Origin: Vicia villosa
Lineage: Eukaryota > Streptophyta > Magnoliopsida > Fabales > Fabaceae
DNA: 64,000 nt
Direction: 5' to 3'
NCBI RefSeq assembly: GCF_029867415.1
Contig: NW_026705451.1
Coordinates: 248,001 to 312,000 of the forward strand
Shown here piece after piece: positions 9,683-21,285 of the stretch. Numbering within the stretch: position 1 is the stretch's first letter; each line of letters begins with the position of its first letter. A model generated the notes under the pieces. It saw only the letters and a program-made list of their open reading frames with translations, searched no databases and was not told where the DNA came from. Made by a program: the position numbers and the translations under genes.

Positions 9683-12105
9683 TCAGGTAAAAAGTTCTGG
9701 ATAAGAGTCCTTCATCTGACTCTCTAGCTCCCAGGTAACATTGCCTTCAGCTGGTCCTCCCCAAGCTACTCTGACCAAGGCTATCTCCTTGCCTCGCAAT
9801 TACTTCAGTCTTCTATCTTCAATCCTCACACGTAAAGTCTCAACCGTCAAGTTATCTTTCACCTGTACATCATCTACTTGGATCACATGGGACGGATCCG
9901 AAATGTATTTCCTCAACTGAGACACATGAAATACATCATGTAAATTTGCAAGCATCGGCGGTAGAGCGATACGATAAGCCACTTCCCCCACTTTTTCAGA
10001 AATTTGGAATGGTCCAATAAAACGCGGAGTCAACTTCTTTGACTTCAAAGCTCGACCAATCCCCGTCATAGGAGTAACACTCATAAACACATGATCTCCC
10101 TCTTGAAACTCAAGTGTTTTCCTCCTTTTGTCGTGATAACTCTTCTGACGACTCTGAGAAGCCTTCATCTTCTCCTGAATCATTTTAATCTTCTCTGTAG
10201 TCTGTTGTACAATTTCTGGACCAATCACAGCACTCTCACCAGATTCGTACCAACACAACGGCGTCCTACACCTCCTACCATACAAAGCCTCAAACGGAGC
10301 CATACCGATACTCGAATGATAACTGTTGTTGTAGGTAAACTCAATCAAAGGCAGATAACTATCCCAAGTACCTCCTTTTTCCAACACACAAGCCCGCAAC
10401 AAATCCTCTAATGACTGAATTGTCCTCTCAGTCTGTCCATCAGTCTGCGGATGATAAGCAGAACTCAATCTTAGCTTAGTACCCAAAGCTTTCTGCAAAC
10501 CTTCCCAGAACTTAGACGTAAACCGCGGATCTATGTCTGACACGATACTTGAAGGAATACCATGCAGACTCACTATCTTCTCAATATACAATTGAGCCAG
10601 CTTCTCCATCGGATAATCCATTCTCACTGGTATAAAATGTGCAGACTTTGTCAACCTGTCTACCACGACCCAGATAGCTTCACAATTTCTGACAGTTCTC
10701 GGCAAACCCGACACAAAATCCATTGAGATGCTATCCCACTTCCACTCAGGAATAAACATCGGTTGCATCAACCCAGATGGTTTCTGATGCTCAATCTTTG
10801 ACTTCTGGCAAGTCAAACAAGAATACACAAACTCAACAATTTCCTTCTTCATTCCCGGCCACCAAAACAACTTCCTCAAATCATGGTACATCTTGGTAGC
10901 ACCAGGATGAATGCTCAATCCACTACGGTGTCCTTCTTCCAAAATACGCTTTCGGAGTTCATCAATATCAGGAACACAAACTCGGTCACCAAACCTCAGT
11001 ATACCATTCTCGTCGACTCTGAATTCACTACTCTTGCCTTGATTAACCAAAGTCAACTTATCAATCAATTCCACATCAACTTTCTAACCTTCTCTGATTT
11101 CTTCAAGAATACCACTAGTCAGCTTCAGCATACCCAATTTGACACTAACAGGAGTACCTTCACACACTAAGCTCAAGTCTCTGAATTGTTCAATCAAATC
11201 CAATTCCTTCACCATTAGCATAGACATATGCAAGGTCTTCCTACTCAAAGCATCAGCAACCACGTTTGCCTTACCCGGATGGTAATTCAAACCAAAATCA
11301 TAATCCTTCAGAAATTCTTACCACCTCCTCTGCCTCATGTTCAACTCTTTCTGGTCAAAGAGATACTTCAGGCTCTTATGATCACTGAACACCTCAAATC
11401 TCGAACCATACAAATAGTGTTGCCACAACTTCAACACAAAAACCACAACTGCCAACTCCAAATCATGAGTCGGATAATTCCTTTCATGCACTTTGAGTTG
11501 TCTCGACGCATAAGCGACCACTTGTTGATTCTGCATCAATACACCACCTAAACCCATTAGCGACGCATTACAATAAACCACAAATGATTCTGTCGGATTC
11601 GGCAAAATCAAAATAGGAGCACTAGTAAACCTCCTCTTCAGCTCTTGGAATCCTTCTTCACACTTTGCATCCCAAATAAAAGCTTGTCCCTTCCTGGTTA
11701 ATTTAGTTAACGGTAATGCTAACTTTGAAAACCCTTCAATGAATTTTCTGTAGTAACCTGTGAGACCAAGAAAACTACGAATCTCTTACACTGACTTCGG
11801 AGCTTCCCACTGAGACACATCTTCTATCTTTGTAGGATCAACAGCAATACCATTCTTAGAAATCACATGTCCAAGAAAACTGACTTCTTCCAACCAGAAT
11901 TCACACTTCGACAGTTTGGCAAAAAGCTGCTTCTCTTTCAACAGCTCCAACACAGTTCTGAGATGTTCCGCATGTTCTTTCTCACTTTTAGAATATATCA
12001 GGATATCATCTATAAATACCGACACAAACTTCTCGAGATACGGATGAAAAATCCTGTTCATGTATTCCATAAAAACACCAGGTGCATTAGTAACTCCAAA
12101 CGGCA
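9683..12105 (-). pseudogene. pol: chromovirus A pol (RT palm, RNase H, integrase, chromodomain), broken
   Basis: The downstream part of the Gag-Pol of copy A. RT keeps the FIDD-type catalytic motif near 12010. In-frame stops relative to copy B lie at about 11786 (end of RT), 11318 (RNase H), 11084 (before integrase) and 9800 (CAA to TAA inside the chromodomain-like tail). The first RNase H catalytic Asp is changed (YCNAS instead of YCDAS in copy B). The integrase zinc finger and all three D, D, E core residues are visible in 9800-11074. The C-terminal tail (about 9683-9800) has the WGG...WELES pattern of Tekay chromodomains. This copy cannot make a full polyprotein. Confidence 0.9.
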
Positions 12106-14064
12106 TTACAGAATACTCATAATGTCCATACCTCGTCTAAAGGCAGTCTTCTGAATATCGTCGTCTTTCACACGAATCTGATGATACCCAGACCTCAGAT
12201 CAATTTTACTAAATACACATGCTCCAACCAACTGATCCATCAAATCATCAATCCTCGGCAATGGATACCGATTCTTGATAGTAACCTTGTTCAATTGTCT
12301 GTAATCTACACACAGCCTCATTGAACCCTCTTTCTTCTTTACCAACAACACAGGCGCACCCCACGGCGAAACACTAGGACGAATAAATTTCTTCTCAAGC
12401 AATTCCTCTAACTGCTTCTTCAGTTCAGCCAATTCAGACGGCAACATACGATACGGTGCCATCGATACTGAACTAGTTCCCGGAACCAAATCAATAGAAA
12501 ACTCCACTTCTCTTTCCGATGGCAATTCATTCACATCTTCTGGAAAAACTTCTGGGAACTCGCACACAACAGGCAATTCGCTACTTGCCACTTTCTCCTT
12601 CACATTCATCAATGCAAACAACATAAACACTGTTGCACCATCTCCGATAGCCTCATTCACCTGTCTAGCTGTCATTTCCAGACCATCAGAACTAACCTCT
12701 TCAGGAAAAATCACCGTCTTCGCAAAACAGTTGATATGAACACGGTTGAATTCCAACCAGTTCAATCCCAGGATTACATCGAGTTGTTTCAACGGAAGGC
12801 ACACTAAGTCCATCCCGAATTCTCTACCAAAAATATCAACCGGACAATTCAAGCATGCAGACGAAGTAGTTACTGAACCCGACGCAGGAGTGTCAATAAC
12901 CATACTTCCATTTATGTCAGATATCTCAAGATTTAACCTCTCAGCACAATCCAAAGAAATAAAAGAGTGAGTTGCTCCAGTATCAATAATTGCAACCAAA
13001 GGTGTGCCATGAATGAAACACGTACCTTTAATCAACCTGTCCTCTGGAGTAGTCTCTGAACCGGTCAAAGCAAAAACCTTTCCTCCCGATTGGTTCTTCT
13101 TTGGCTTAGGACAATTAGGACTGATGTGACCCTCTTCACCGCAGTTGTAACAAGTCACAACCCTCTTCTTGCAGTCAGCAGCAATATGACCCACTTGGTC
13201 ACACTTGTAACACTTCTTCTGATCAAGCTTGCACTCATTCCTACGATGTCCGATCTCACCACAATTGTAACATCTGATACGAGCACTGGAATCTCCCCCA
13301 CTGGGTTTCTTCCAATCAGAAGGTTTACCTCTACCATATGGCTTACCTCTATCCATATGTTTCTTCCCTTTTCTGTCAACCAACTCGCGAGAGTGAGATG
13401 ACCTCAGCTTGATGTTATCTTCCTCAAAAATCCTGCTACAATCTACCAGATCAACAAACCTCCGGATTCTCTGGTACCTGATACCCTGCTTGATCTCATC
13501 ACGAAGACCATTCTCAAATTTGACACATTTCGAGAACTCACTGGCTTCATCATCATTATAGTGCACATAGTACCTTGCCAGTTCCACAAATTTGGCAGCA
13601 TACTCTGGTACCGACATATTGCCTTGAACCAGTGCCAAAAATTCAACTTCCTTTCTTCCCCTGACATCTTCAGGAAAATACCTCCTCAGAAATTCCCTCC
13701 TGAATACAGTCCAGGTAATTGCTGTACCACCAGCATCCAGCTCAGTTCTGGTTGACATCCACCAATCATCAGCTTCCTCAGATAATATGTGGGTGCCATA
13801 TCTCACTTTGAGATCTTCAGCACAGTCAATGACTCTGAAAATCCTCTCGATATCCTTAAGCCATTTCTGAGCACCTTCAAGATCATGCGTGCCTTTGAAC
13901 AATGGAGGATTGTTCCTCTGAAAATTCCCCAGTTGTCTTTCAGCACCAATTCCAGCCCCTATAGCATTTCCTCCAAGCACACCAGCAATCATGCCCAGAG
14001 CTTCAGCGATAGCATCATCGTTTCTTCCTCCTCTTCCAGCCATTGTTCTGCTTAACACAAACAA
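12106..14064 (-). pseudogene. gag-pol: chromovirus A gag-protease-RT N-terminus, ends at a frameshift
   Basis: A 652-residue frame. The likely start is the Met at 14043 (MAGRGGRND), not the upstream Met at 14064. It contains the Gag capsid-like region, three CCHC zinc knuckles in a row (13080-13300 region), an aspartic protease with IDTGATHSF, and the RT fingers ([13 protein letters not shown]). The frame fails at about 12106-12140, where one base is missing compared with the expected reading into the next segment (MPFGVTNAP). Copy B has the identical frameshift. The 98 bp between the start codon and the PBS are untranslated leader. Confidence 0.9.
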
Positions 14065-14162
14065 TCCAGTCAGAACAAAAGTATCGACAAATAACTCGTA
14101 TTAGTCGCATACACGGAAAGACTGACACTGACACTAAGACTCTGGTCACAACGACCGACTAT

Positions 14163-14174
14163 GCTCTGATACCA
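14163..14174 (-). promoter_or_regulatory. primer-binding site of chromovirus A
   Basis: On the coding strand TGGTATCAGAGC, the standard plant initiator-Met tRNA complement, 4 nt from the LTR end. This fixes the minus orientation of the element. Confidence 0.93.
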
Positions 14175-14178
14175 CTAT

Positions 14179-16055
14179 TGTAACACCCCTCTAATAACCT
14201 GCGGCAATAGAATAAATATTAATCAGAGTCAACATGCAAGAGGTGTCACAATTCATAAATAAAGAAAAATACACGTTCGGTACATGTCACGCATTCACTG
14301 AAAACATTTGTAATTATAACTCAATAAACAAACCATGTCTACACAGCGGAATTAAAATCATCAAGTCAACATCCATCATTAATGTATCAGACTTTAACAA
14401 CAAAAACAAATAGAGTTATAATCGAACTCTAAAAACAACGCGTTCCCAGTGTTACATCTACCAGAGCATGACACCGACACAATACTAAAAACCGACTTAT
14501 GAGCTAATCCTCACCAAGTCGCGCCGCTATCCTCAATCTGAAAATGACAACGAGTAAGGGTGAGTCTCATCACAGTTAACCAATGTTATTGCATCATAAA
14601 TAATAACATATCATAGTGATATCATTCACCAACTGTTTCATATTCAGACAAATCATCATTCACACATCCACAGATAAACAGACAAGTCATCTTAAAACAT
14701 ACACCATCATGTTATAAACAAATCATGCACATGTATGAAACTGACACTATGCATGTGGTACCAAACATCACCAGTGGACATCATCCACCGACCGATCTAT
14801 CATCATCCAGATACGGCCCTGCCAGCACAGATTCCACACAATGGGAATCCTGCCCTTCACTGCATCCTCTCATCTTTAGGATACAGCCCTCATACTATGA
14901 CTATGAATGCATGCAACATATATATAACATACCATCATCATCATCACACAATGAGTAGCCTAGTCTATACTCATATATCATCATTCATCATCATCATCAT
15001 CATCAACAAGTATGTTCGTATATATATAAATTAGATTGCATCATTCAAATAATCATATAATAATAAATCATACAGATATACCAGCTCGAACGTTACACGC
15101 CATTAACCTTCCAAAAATCACAAAACAGCAAAATCTGTCAATCACGCTGGCCATACGCGTACCATACGCGTACCAACAGGGCCAGAACTTCACAAAAACA
15201 CGCCCCATACGCGTATCATACGCGTACAGGCAGAAGCACAACTTCAGACAAAACATACACACCATACGCGTATCATACGCGTATGGACAGAACCTTATTT
15301 CCACACAAACAACATCATACGCGTACCATACGCGTACCAGCAGAAGGGCACATTCTGATGCACCATGTGGAGCGTACCATACGCGTACCACACCCCCCAT
15401 ACGCGTATCATACGCTTACCATACGTGAATGGACAGCAGTTCACAGAAACCTGCAACTCACCATTCATCTTCCTCGCGATTTCACCTGCACAGTCTGCGA
15501 TTTGGGTCTAAAAACCAGAAAATTCATCTCATAACAGCATACGAATTCACCCAGAAACTACAGTATATGATCCAATAATCAATTTCGTTCATCATACTCT
15601 AGATCTACTCAGTTATTATGGATTTATCAGTCCAAAATTTCAATCCAAAAGATGAACACAACACAGAACATGGAAACCATTGATCAAAACAATACTACCA
15701 ATCTATACTATTACCTATAACACGATAATAGAGATTAAATGGAGAGTCTCCCCTTACCTTAGACAATTGTTCTTGATCCTTGATCTCTCCCTCTACAGTT
15801 CTCCTTCACGTTCTTCGTTTCAAACCTCTGTTCTTTCACGTTCTTTCTTTCTTCCCAAATCCAATTGTTTTATGAAAAATAATAATAATTTAGTAAAAAG
15901 GATTACAAAATCACTCCCCCTTCTTTTACTATTCCCTCGTATGGCCCGAATGCCATAAACCATTATTTCCATTATTTTCCACAAAATTCTTAATAATTCT
16001 AATTATTAATTCAATGTTCCAATTAAATTAATATTAAAATTATACGGGTGTTACA
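14179..16055 (-). repeat. shared LTR between chromovirus copies A and B
   Basis: 1877 bp, near-identical to 7761-9640. On its left is the PBS of copy A and on its right the polypurine tract of copy B, so it acts as the 5' LTR of A and the 3' LTR of B. One LTR shared by two internal regions is the mark of a tandem made by LTR-LTR recombination. The TATA-like run is at 15019-15030. Confidence 0.93.
15155..15417 (-). promoter_or_regulatory. ACGCGT array in the shared LTR
   Basis: Ten exact ACGCGT sites, paired 11 bp apart (15155 and 15166 and onward), in the same layout as 8740-9002. Some pair members intact here are mutated in the other LTR and vice versa; the last site here is ACGCTT (15412). 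The two LTRs together let the ancestral paired pattern be read. Confidence 0.75.
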
Positions 16056-16097
16056 ACTCTCCCCCACTAAAAGAGTTTTCGTCCTCGAAAACATACC

Positions 16098-18521
16098 TCA
16101 GGTAAAAAGTTCTGGATAAGAGTCCTTCATCTGACTCTCTAGCTCCCAGGTAACATTGCCTTCAGCTGGTCCTCCCCAAGCTACTCTGACCAAGGCTATT
16201 TCCTTTCCTCGCAATTGCTTCAGTCTTCTATCTTCAATCCTCACACGTAAAGTCTCAACCGTCAAGTTATCTTTCACCTGTACATCATCTACTTGGATCA
16301 CATGGGACGGATCCGAAATGTATTTCCTCAACTGAGACACATGAAATACATCATGTAAATTTGCAAGCATCGGCGGTAGAGCGATACGATAAGCCACTTC
16401 CCCCACTTTTTCAGAAATTTGGAATGGTCCAATAAAACGCGGAGTCAACTTCTTTGACTTCAAAGCTCGACCAATCCGCGTCATAGGAGTAACTCTCATA
16501 AACACATGATCTCCCTCTTGAAACTCAAGTGTTTTCCTCCTTTTGTCGTGATAACTCTTCTGACGACTCTGAGAAGCCTTCATCTTCTCCTGAATCATTT
16601 TAATCTTCTCTGTAGTCTATTGTACAATTTCTGGACCAATCACAGCACTCTCACCAGATTCGTACCAACACAACGGCGTCCTACACCTCCTACCATACAA
16701 AGCCTCAAACGGAGCCATACCGATACTCGAATGATAACTGTTGTTGTAGGTAAACTCAATCAAAGGCAGATAACTATCCCAAGTACCTCCTTTTTCCAAC
16801 ACACAAGCCCGCAACAAATCCTCTAATGACTGAATTGTCCTCTCAGTCTGTCCATCAGTCTGCGGATGATAAGCAGAACTCAATCTTAGCTTAGTACCCA
16901 AAGCTTTCTGCAAACCTTCCCAGAACTTAGACGTAAACCGCGGATCTCTGTCTGACACGATACTTGAAGGAATACCATGCAGACTCACTATCTTCTCAAT
17001 ATACAATTGAGCCAGCTTCTCCATCGGATAATCCATTCTCACTGGTATAAAATGTGCAGACTTTGTCAACCTGTCTACCACGACCCAGATAGCTTCACAA
17101 TTTCTGACAGTTCTCGGCAAACCCGACACAAAATCCATTGAGATGCTATCCCACTTCCACTCAGGAATAAACATCGGTTGCATCAACCCAGACGGTTTCT
17201 GATGCTCAATCTTTGACTTCCGGCAAGTCAAACAAGAATACACAAACTCAGCAATTTCCTTCTTCATTCCCGGCCACCAAAACAACTTCCTCAAATCATG
17301 GTACATCTTGGTAGCACCAGGATGAATGCTCAATCAACTACGGTGTCCTTCTTCCAAAATACGCTTTCGGAGTTCATCAATATCAGGAACACAAACTCGG
17401 TCACCAAACCTCAGTATACCATTCTTGTCGACTCTGAATTCACTACTCTTGCCTTGATTAACCAAAGTCAACTTATCAATCAATTCCACATCAACTTTCT
17501 GACCTTCTCTGATTTCTTCAAGAATACCACTAGTCAGCTTCAGCATACCCAATTTGACACTAACAGGAGTACCTTCACACACTAAGCTCAAGTCTCTGAA
17601 TTGTTCAATCAAATCCAATTCCTTCACCATTAGCATAGACATATGCAAGGTCTTCCTACTCAAAGCATCAGCAACCACGTTTGCCTTACCCGGATGGTAA
17701 TTCAAACCAAAATCATAATCCTTCAGAAATTCTAACCACCTCCTCTGCCTCATGTTCAACTCTTTCTGGTCAAAGAGATACTTCAGGCTCTTATGATCAC
17801 TGAACACCTCAAATCTCGAACCATACAAATAGTGTCGCCACAACTTCAACACAAAAACCACAACTGCCAACTCCAAATCATGAGTCGGATAATTCATTTC
17901 ATGCACTTTGAGTTGTCTCGACGCATAAGCGACCACTTGTTGATTCTGCATCAATACACCACCTAAACCCATTAGCGACGCATCACAATAAACCACAAAT
18001 GATTCTGTCGGATTCGGCAAAATCAAAATAGGAGCACTAGTAAACCTCCTCTTCAGCTCCTCGAATCCTTCTTCACACTTTGCATCCCAAATAAAAGCTT
18101 GTCCCTTCCTGGTTAATTTAGTTAACGGTAATGCTAACTTTGAAAACCCTTCAATGAATTTTCTGTAGTAACCTGCGAGACCAAGAAAACTACGAATCTC
18201 TGACACTGACTTCGGAGCTTCCCACTGAGACAAAGCTTCTATCTTTGTAGGATCAACAGCAATACCATTCTTAGAAATCACATGTCCAAGAAAACTGACT
18301 TCTTCCAACCAGAATTCACACTTCGACAGTTTGGCAAAAAGCTGCTTCTCTTTCAACAGCTCCAACACAGTTCTGAGATGTTCCGCATGTTCTTTCTCAC
18401 TTTTAGAATATATCAGGATATCATCTATAAATACCACCACAAACTTATCGAGATACGGATGAAAAATCCTGTTCATGTATTCCATAAAAACACCAGGTGC
18501 ATTAGTAACTCCAAACGGCAT
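16098..18521 (-). pseudogene. pol: chromovirus B pol with chromodomain, broken
   Basis: RT palm, RNase H and the zinc finger of the integrase are open from 18521 to 17334 (395 residues; RNase H Asp intact as YCDAS). A GGA to TGA stop at 17334 separates the integrase (16617-17333, all three core acidic residues visible), and a TAG at 16617 separates the C-terminal part (16098-16598). This last part contains an intact Tekay-type tail with RGKEIALVRVAWGGPAE and ends ESYP-like (DSYPELFT). Its reading without the stop seen in copy A shows what copy A lost. Confidence 0.9.
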
Positions 18522-19920
18522 TACAGAATACTCATAATGTCCATACCTCGTCTAAAGGCAGTCTTCTGAATATCGTCGTCTTTCACACGAATCTGATGAT
18601 ACCCAGACCTCAGATCAATTTTACTAAATACACATGCTCCAACCAACTGATCCATCAAATCATCAATCCTCGGCAATGGATACCGATTCTTGATAGTAAC
18701 CTTGTTCAATTGTCTGTAATCTACACACAGCCTCATTGAACCCTCTTTCTTCTTTACCAACAACACAGGCGCACCCCACGGGGAAACACTAGGACGAATA
18801 AATTTCTTCTCAAGCAATTCCTCTAACTGCTTCTTCAGTTCAGCCAATTCAGACGGCAACATACGATACGGTGCCATCGATACTGAACTAGTTCCCGGAA
18901 CCAAATCAATAGAAAACTCCACTTCTCTTTCCGATGGCAGTTCATTCACATCTTCTGGAAAAACTTCTGGGAACTCGCACACAACAGGAAATTCGCTACT
19001 CGCCACTTTCTCCTTCACATTCATCAATGCAAACAACATAAACACTGTTGCACCATCTCCGATAGCCTCATTCACCTGTCTAGCTGTCATTTCCAGACCA
19101 TCAGAACTAACCTCTTCAGGAAAAATCACCGTCTTCGCAAAACAGTTGATATGAACACGGTTGAATTCCAACCAGTTCATTCCCAGGATTACATCGAGTT
19201 GTTTCAACGGAAGGCACACTAAGTCCATCCCGAATTCTCTACCAAAAATATCAACCAGACAATTCAAGCATGCAGACGAAGTAGTTACTGAACCCGACGC
19301 AGGAGTGTCAATAACCATACTTCCATTTATGTCAGATATCTCAAGATTTAACCTCTCAGCACAATCCAAAGAAATAAAAGAGTGAGTTGCTCCAGTATCA
19401 ATAATTGCAACCAAAGGTGTGCCATGAATGAAACACGTACCTTTAATCAACCTGTCCTCTGGAGTAGTCTCTGAACCGGTCAAAGCAAAAACCTTTCCTC
19501 CCGATTGGTTCTTCTTTGGCTTAGGACAATTAGGACTGATGTGACCCTCTTCACCGCAGTTGTAACAAGTCACAACCCTCTTCTTGCAGTCAGCAGCAAT
19601 ATGACCCACTTGGTCACACTTGTAACACTTCTTCTGATCAAGCTTGCACTCATTCCTACGATGTCCGATCTCACCACAATTGTAACATCTGATACGAGCA
19701 CTGGAATCTCCCCCACTGGGTTTCTTCCAATCAGAAGGTTTACCTCTACCATATGGCTTACCTCTATCCATATGTTTCTTCCCTTTTCTGTCAACCAACT
19801 CGCGAGAGTGAGATGACCTCAGCTTGATGTTATCTTCCTCAAAAATCCTGCTACAATCTACCAGATCAACAAACCTCCGGATTCTCTGGTACCTGATACC
19901 CTGCTTGATCTCATCACGAA
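18521..19920 (-). pseudogene. gag-pol: chromovirus B gag (partial)-protease-RT N-terminus
   Basis: About 465 residues of retroelement sequence: the end of the capsid region, three CCHC knuckles, protease (IDTGATHSF) and RT fingers. The 5' end is lost at 19920; the first few residues of the open frame come from the neighbouring sequence. It ends at the same one-base frameshift as copy A, so the lesion predates the separation of A and B or is a feature of the family. Confidence 0.9.
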
Positions 19921-20115
19921 CATAGGTGGATACCATCGAGTACGATGGGCGTGAGGGGTGCTAATACCTTCCCCTCGCGTAACCGACTCCCGTACCTTGA
20001 TTCTCTGGTCGCAAGACCCTGTTCCTTCCTTTCCTAGGTTTCCTGATATTCCTTTCCCTTATGGGATAAATATATTGGTGGCGACTCTGTTCATTTTTCG
20101 CAAGCGTGCGACACT
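19921..20115 (+). repeat. Ogre-type LTR 3' end with primer-binding site
   Basis: Contains the GAGGGGTGCTAATACCTTCC block and, at 20079-20089, TGGCGACTCTG, which has the form and context of the Tat/Ogre PBS (known in this group to use tRNA-Arg). It may be the end of the same LTR that starts at 5814. If so, finding a PBS after it means the LTR is internal to an Ogre tandem or comes from a second element. The right edge is uncertain (about 20110-20130), where Athila env-like coding begins on the other strand. Confidence 0.6.
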
Positions 20116-20636
20116 TGTCCTTGAATTGCCAGTGTATTCAACATTTCATCATATAGCCAACTCCTACGCATTGCCCTTTTGTTTTCAGCATATTTGCAGA
20201 TGGGATCTTTGAATTTGAACTTCAGCACTTTGTCAATAGATTTCCACCCAAAAGGAACTTGCTTCCCTCTAACAAAACTAGTAAATTGAGGTTCCTCAGG
20301 AGAGACCCTGTACGCGTTGGCATAAAACTCCTTTACCAACTCCGCAAAAACAGGTTGAATGATGTTGTTGAAATGCTTTAGCTTGTATTTGTTGATGGTG
20401 GCCATAATATCAGAATACTCTCCTTTCTTCAAATCAAATTTTCTTTCAGCGATAAAATTTCGCTCAGCCAAACTCTCATACCTTTGTTCATGAGTAGAAG
20501 ATGAGAACCTTTCCTTGTCAAATTCAAAGGAGGAGGTAGATGGCATGACCTCTTTGCCTTTGTTGGATCTCTTAGCCATAAGATGAGAGTGGTGGAGTGG
20601 TAGTGATACTAAGATCTGCACACAAGCAACACACAC
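20116..20636 (-). pseudogene. Athila env-like third ORF, truncated
   Basis: The likely start is the Met at 20579 (MAKRSNKGKEV); an in-frame Met also lies at 20636. About 155 residues remain before the frame runs into foreign sequence at about 20115. It shows the plant transposon-protein pattern seen in Athila third ORFs: a basic N-terminus, then PVFAELVKEFYANA and SFVRGKQVPF. The same pattern occurs in the SIRE third ORF at 30061-30810. No signal peptide or membrane segment is visible in the remaining part. The role of this protein in plants is unproven. Upstream lies an ACGCGT array with a TATAAATA box. Confidence 0.7.
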
Positions 20637-20678
20637 AACTTGCCAAGAAAACGAAAATTACACACAAAAAGGGATGAA

Positions 20679-21049
20679 ACGCGTTTGGAGAAGTAGGAGA
20701 ACCAAAATACAGACAGAGGCAAGATGAAACGCGTTTGGAGATATGAAGGGGGTATTTATAATTTTTGTCAAACCTGAAAACGCGTCTGGAAACGCGTGTG
20801 AATTTTTTTTTACCATTGGAGACGCGTTTTGGAACACATTTGGAGAAGGGGGACGAGTCTGCAGACGCGTATGGACGAAGGGACGCGTCTCTGGACGCGT
20901 TTGAGAGGCTGGCCTTAATTCCTGCCATGGCACGCGTCCCCACACGCGTTTGGGCAGCTGTGTGAGATTATGGATGAAGGGACGCGTCTCAGTACGCGTT
21001 TGGGCAGGCATGTGAAGTTTTGGAGTCAAGTACGCATTTCTGGACGCGT
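20679..21049 (-). promoter_or_regulatory. ACGCGT array with TATA box upstream of the Athila env-like ORF
   Basis: Thirteen exact ACGCGT sites in about 370 bp, many in pairs 12 bp apart. A canonical TATAAATA reads on the minus strand at 20753-20760, with 11 of the sites upstream of it and two downstream (20679, 20729). This copies the order seen in the Athila LTR (array, then TATA, then another ACGCGT). The env-like start codons lie 120-180 bp downstream. It looks like an internal promoter for a separate env-like transcript. This is an inference. Confidence 0.6.
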
Positions 21050-21228
21050 CTGGGCAGGAACCTTGCAACTGTAGATGTATGCATGCGAGAATGCGCTGTT
21101 AAACATCTTATGTGCTCTTATTTTCCCTGACTTACAAAAAATCAAAACACACCAAAATCCGACAAGAAAATAACACATAAAAAGTAAAGAATAAAATTTG
21201 AAATTACGCAATAAAAAGTACTTCCCTT

Positions 21229-21259
21229 GGGTTGCCTCCCAAGAAGCGCTTCGTTTAAC
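21229..21259 (-). other. conserved Athila post-pol block
   Basis: Contains the 10-bp palindrome GAAGCGCTTC followed, on the coding strand, by TGGGAGGCAACCC. It lies about 27 bp after the pol stop (21286). The same block is at 60519-60549, there 32 bp after a gag-protease stop. Between this block and the ACGCGT array (21050-21228) I see no gene. Confidence 0.75.
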
Positions 21260-21285
21260 ATCGCCTGGCTCGACGGTCGTTCATC

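Larger units (their letters stand above)
7761..16055 (-). mobile_element. Tekay/Del-type chromovirus, copy A (LTR-internal-LTR)
   Basis: A Ty3-gypsy element on the minus strand, with its 3' LTR at 7761-9640, internal region 9641-14178 and 5' LTR at 14179-16055. LTRs start TGTAACACCC and end GGGTGTTACA, a perfect 10-bp terminal inverted repeat. The PBS (TGGTATCAGAGC) matches the initiator-Met tRNA type, and a polypurine tract is present. Gag with three zinc knuckles, protease, RT, RNase H, integrase and a C-terminal chromodomain-like tail place it among Tekay/Del chromoviruses. The right LTR also serves as the 3' LTR of a second, truncated internal region (B), so A and B form a tandem. It sits inside the Ogre LTR. 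The coding region is broken by a frameshift and several stops. Confidence 0.92.
16056..19920 (-). mobile_element. chromovirus copy B, internal region truncated
   Basis: The internal region of a second copy, with polypurine tract, pol and most of gag. It ends abruptly at 19920 within gag, in sequence equal to position 13504 of copy A, and joins Ogre-type LTR sequence. The Gag N-terminus, leader, PBS and third LTR are absent. The loss looks like a deletion after the tandem formed. Confidence 0.9.

Noticed and set aside
14163..14174. tRNA gene fragments
   Set aside because: The matches to tRNA ends are primer-binding sites next to LTRs; no cloverleaf sequence surrounds them.
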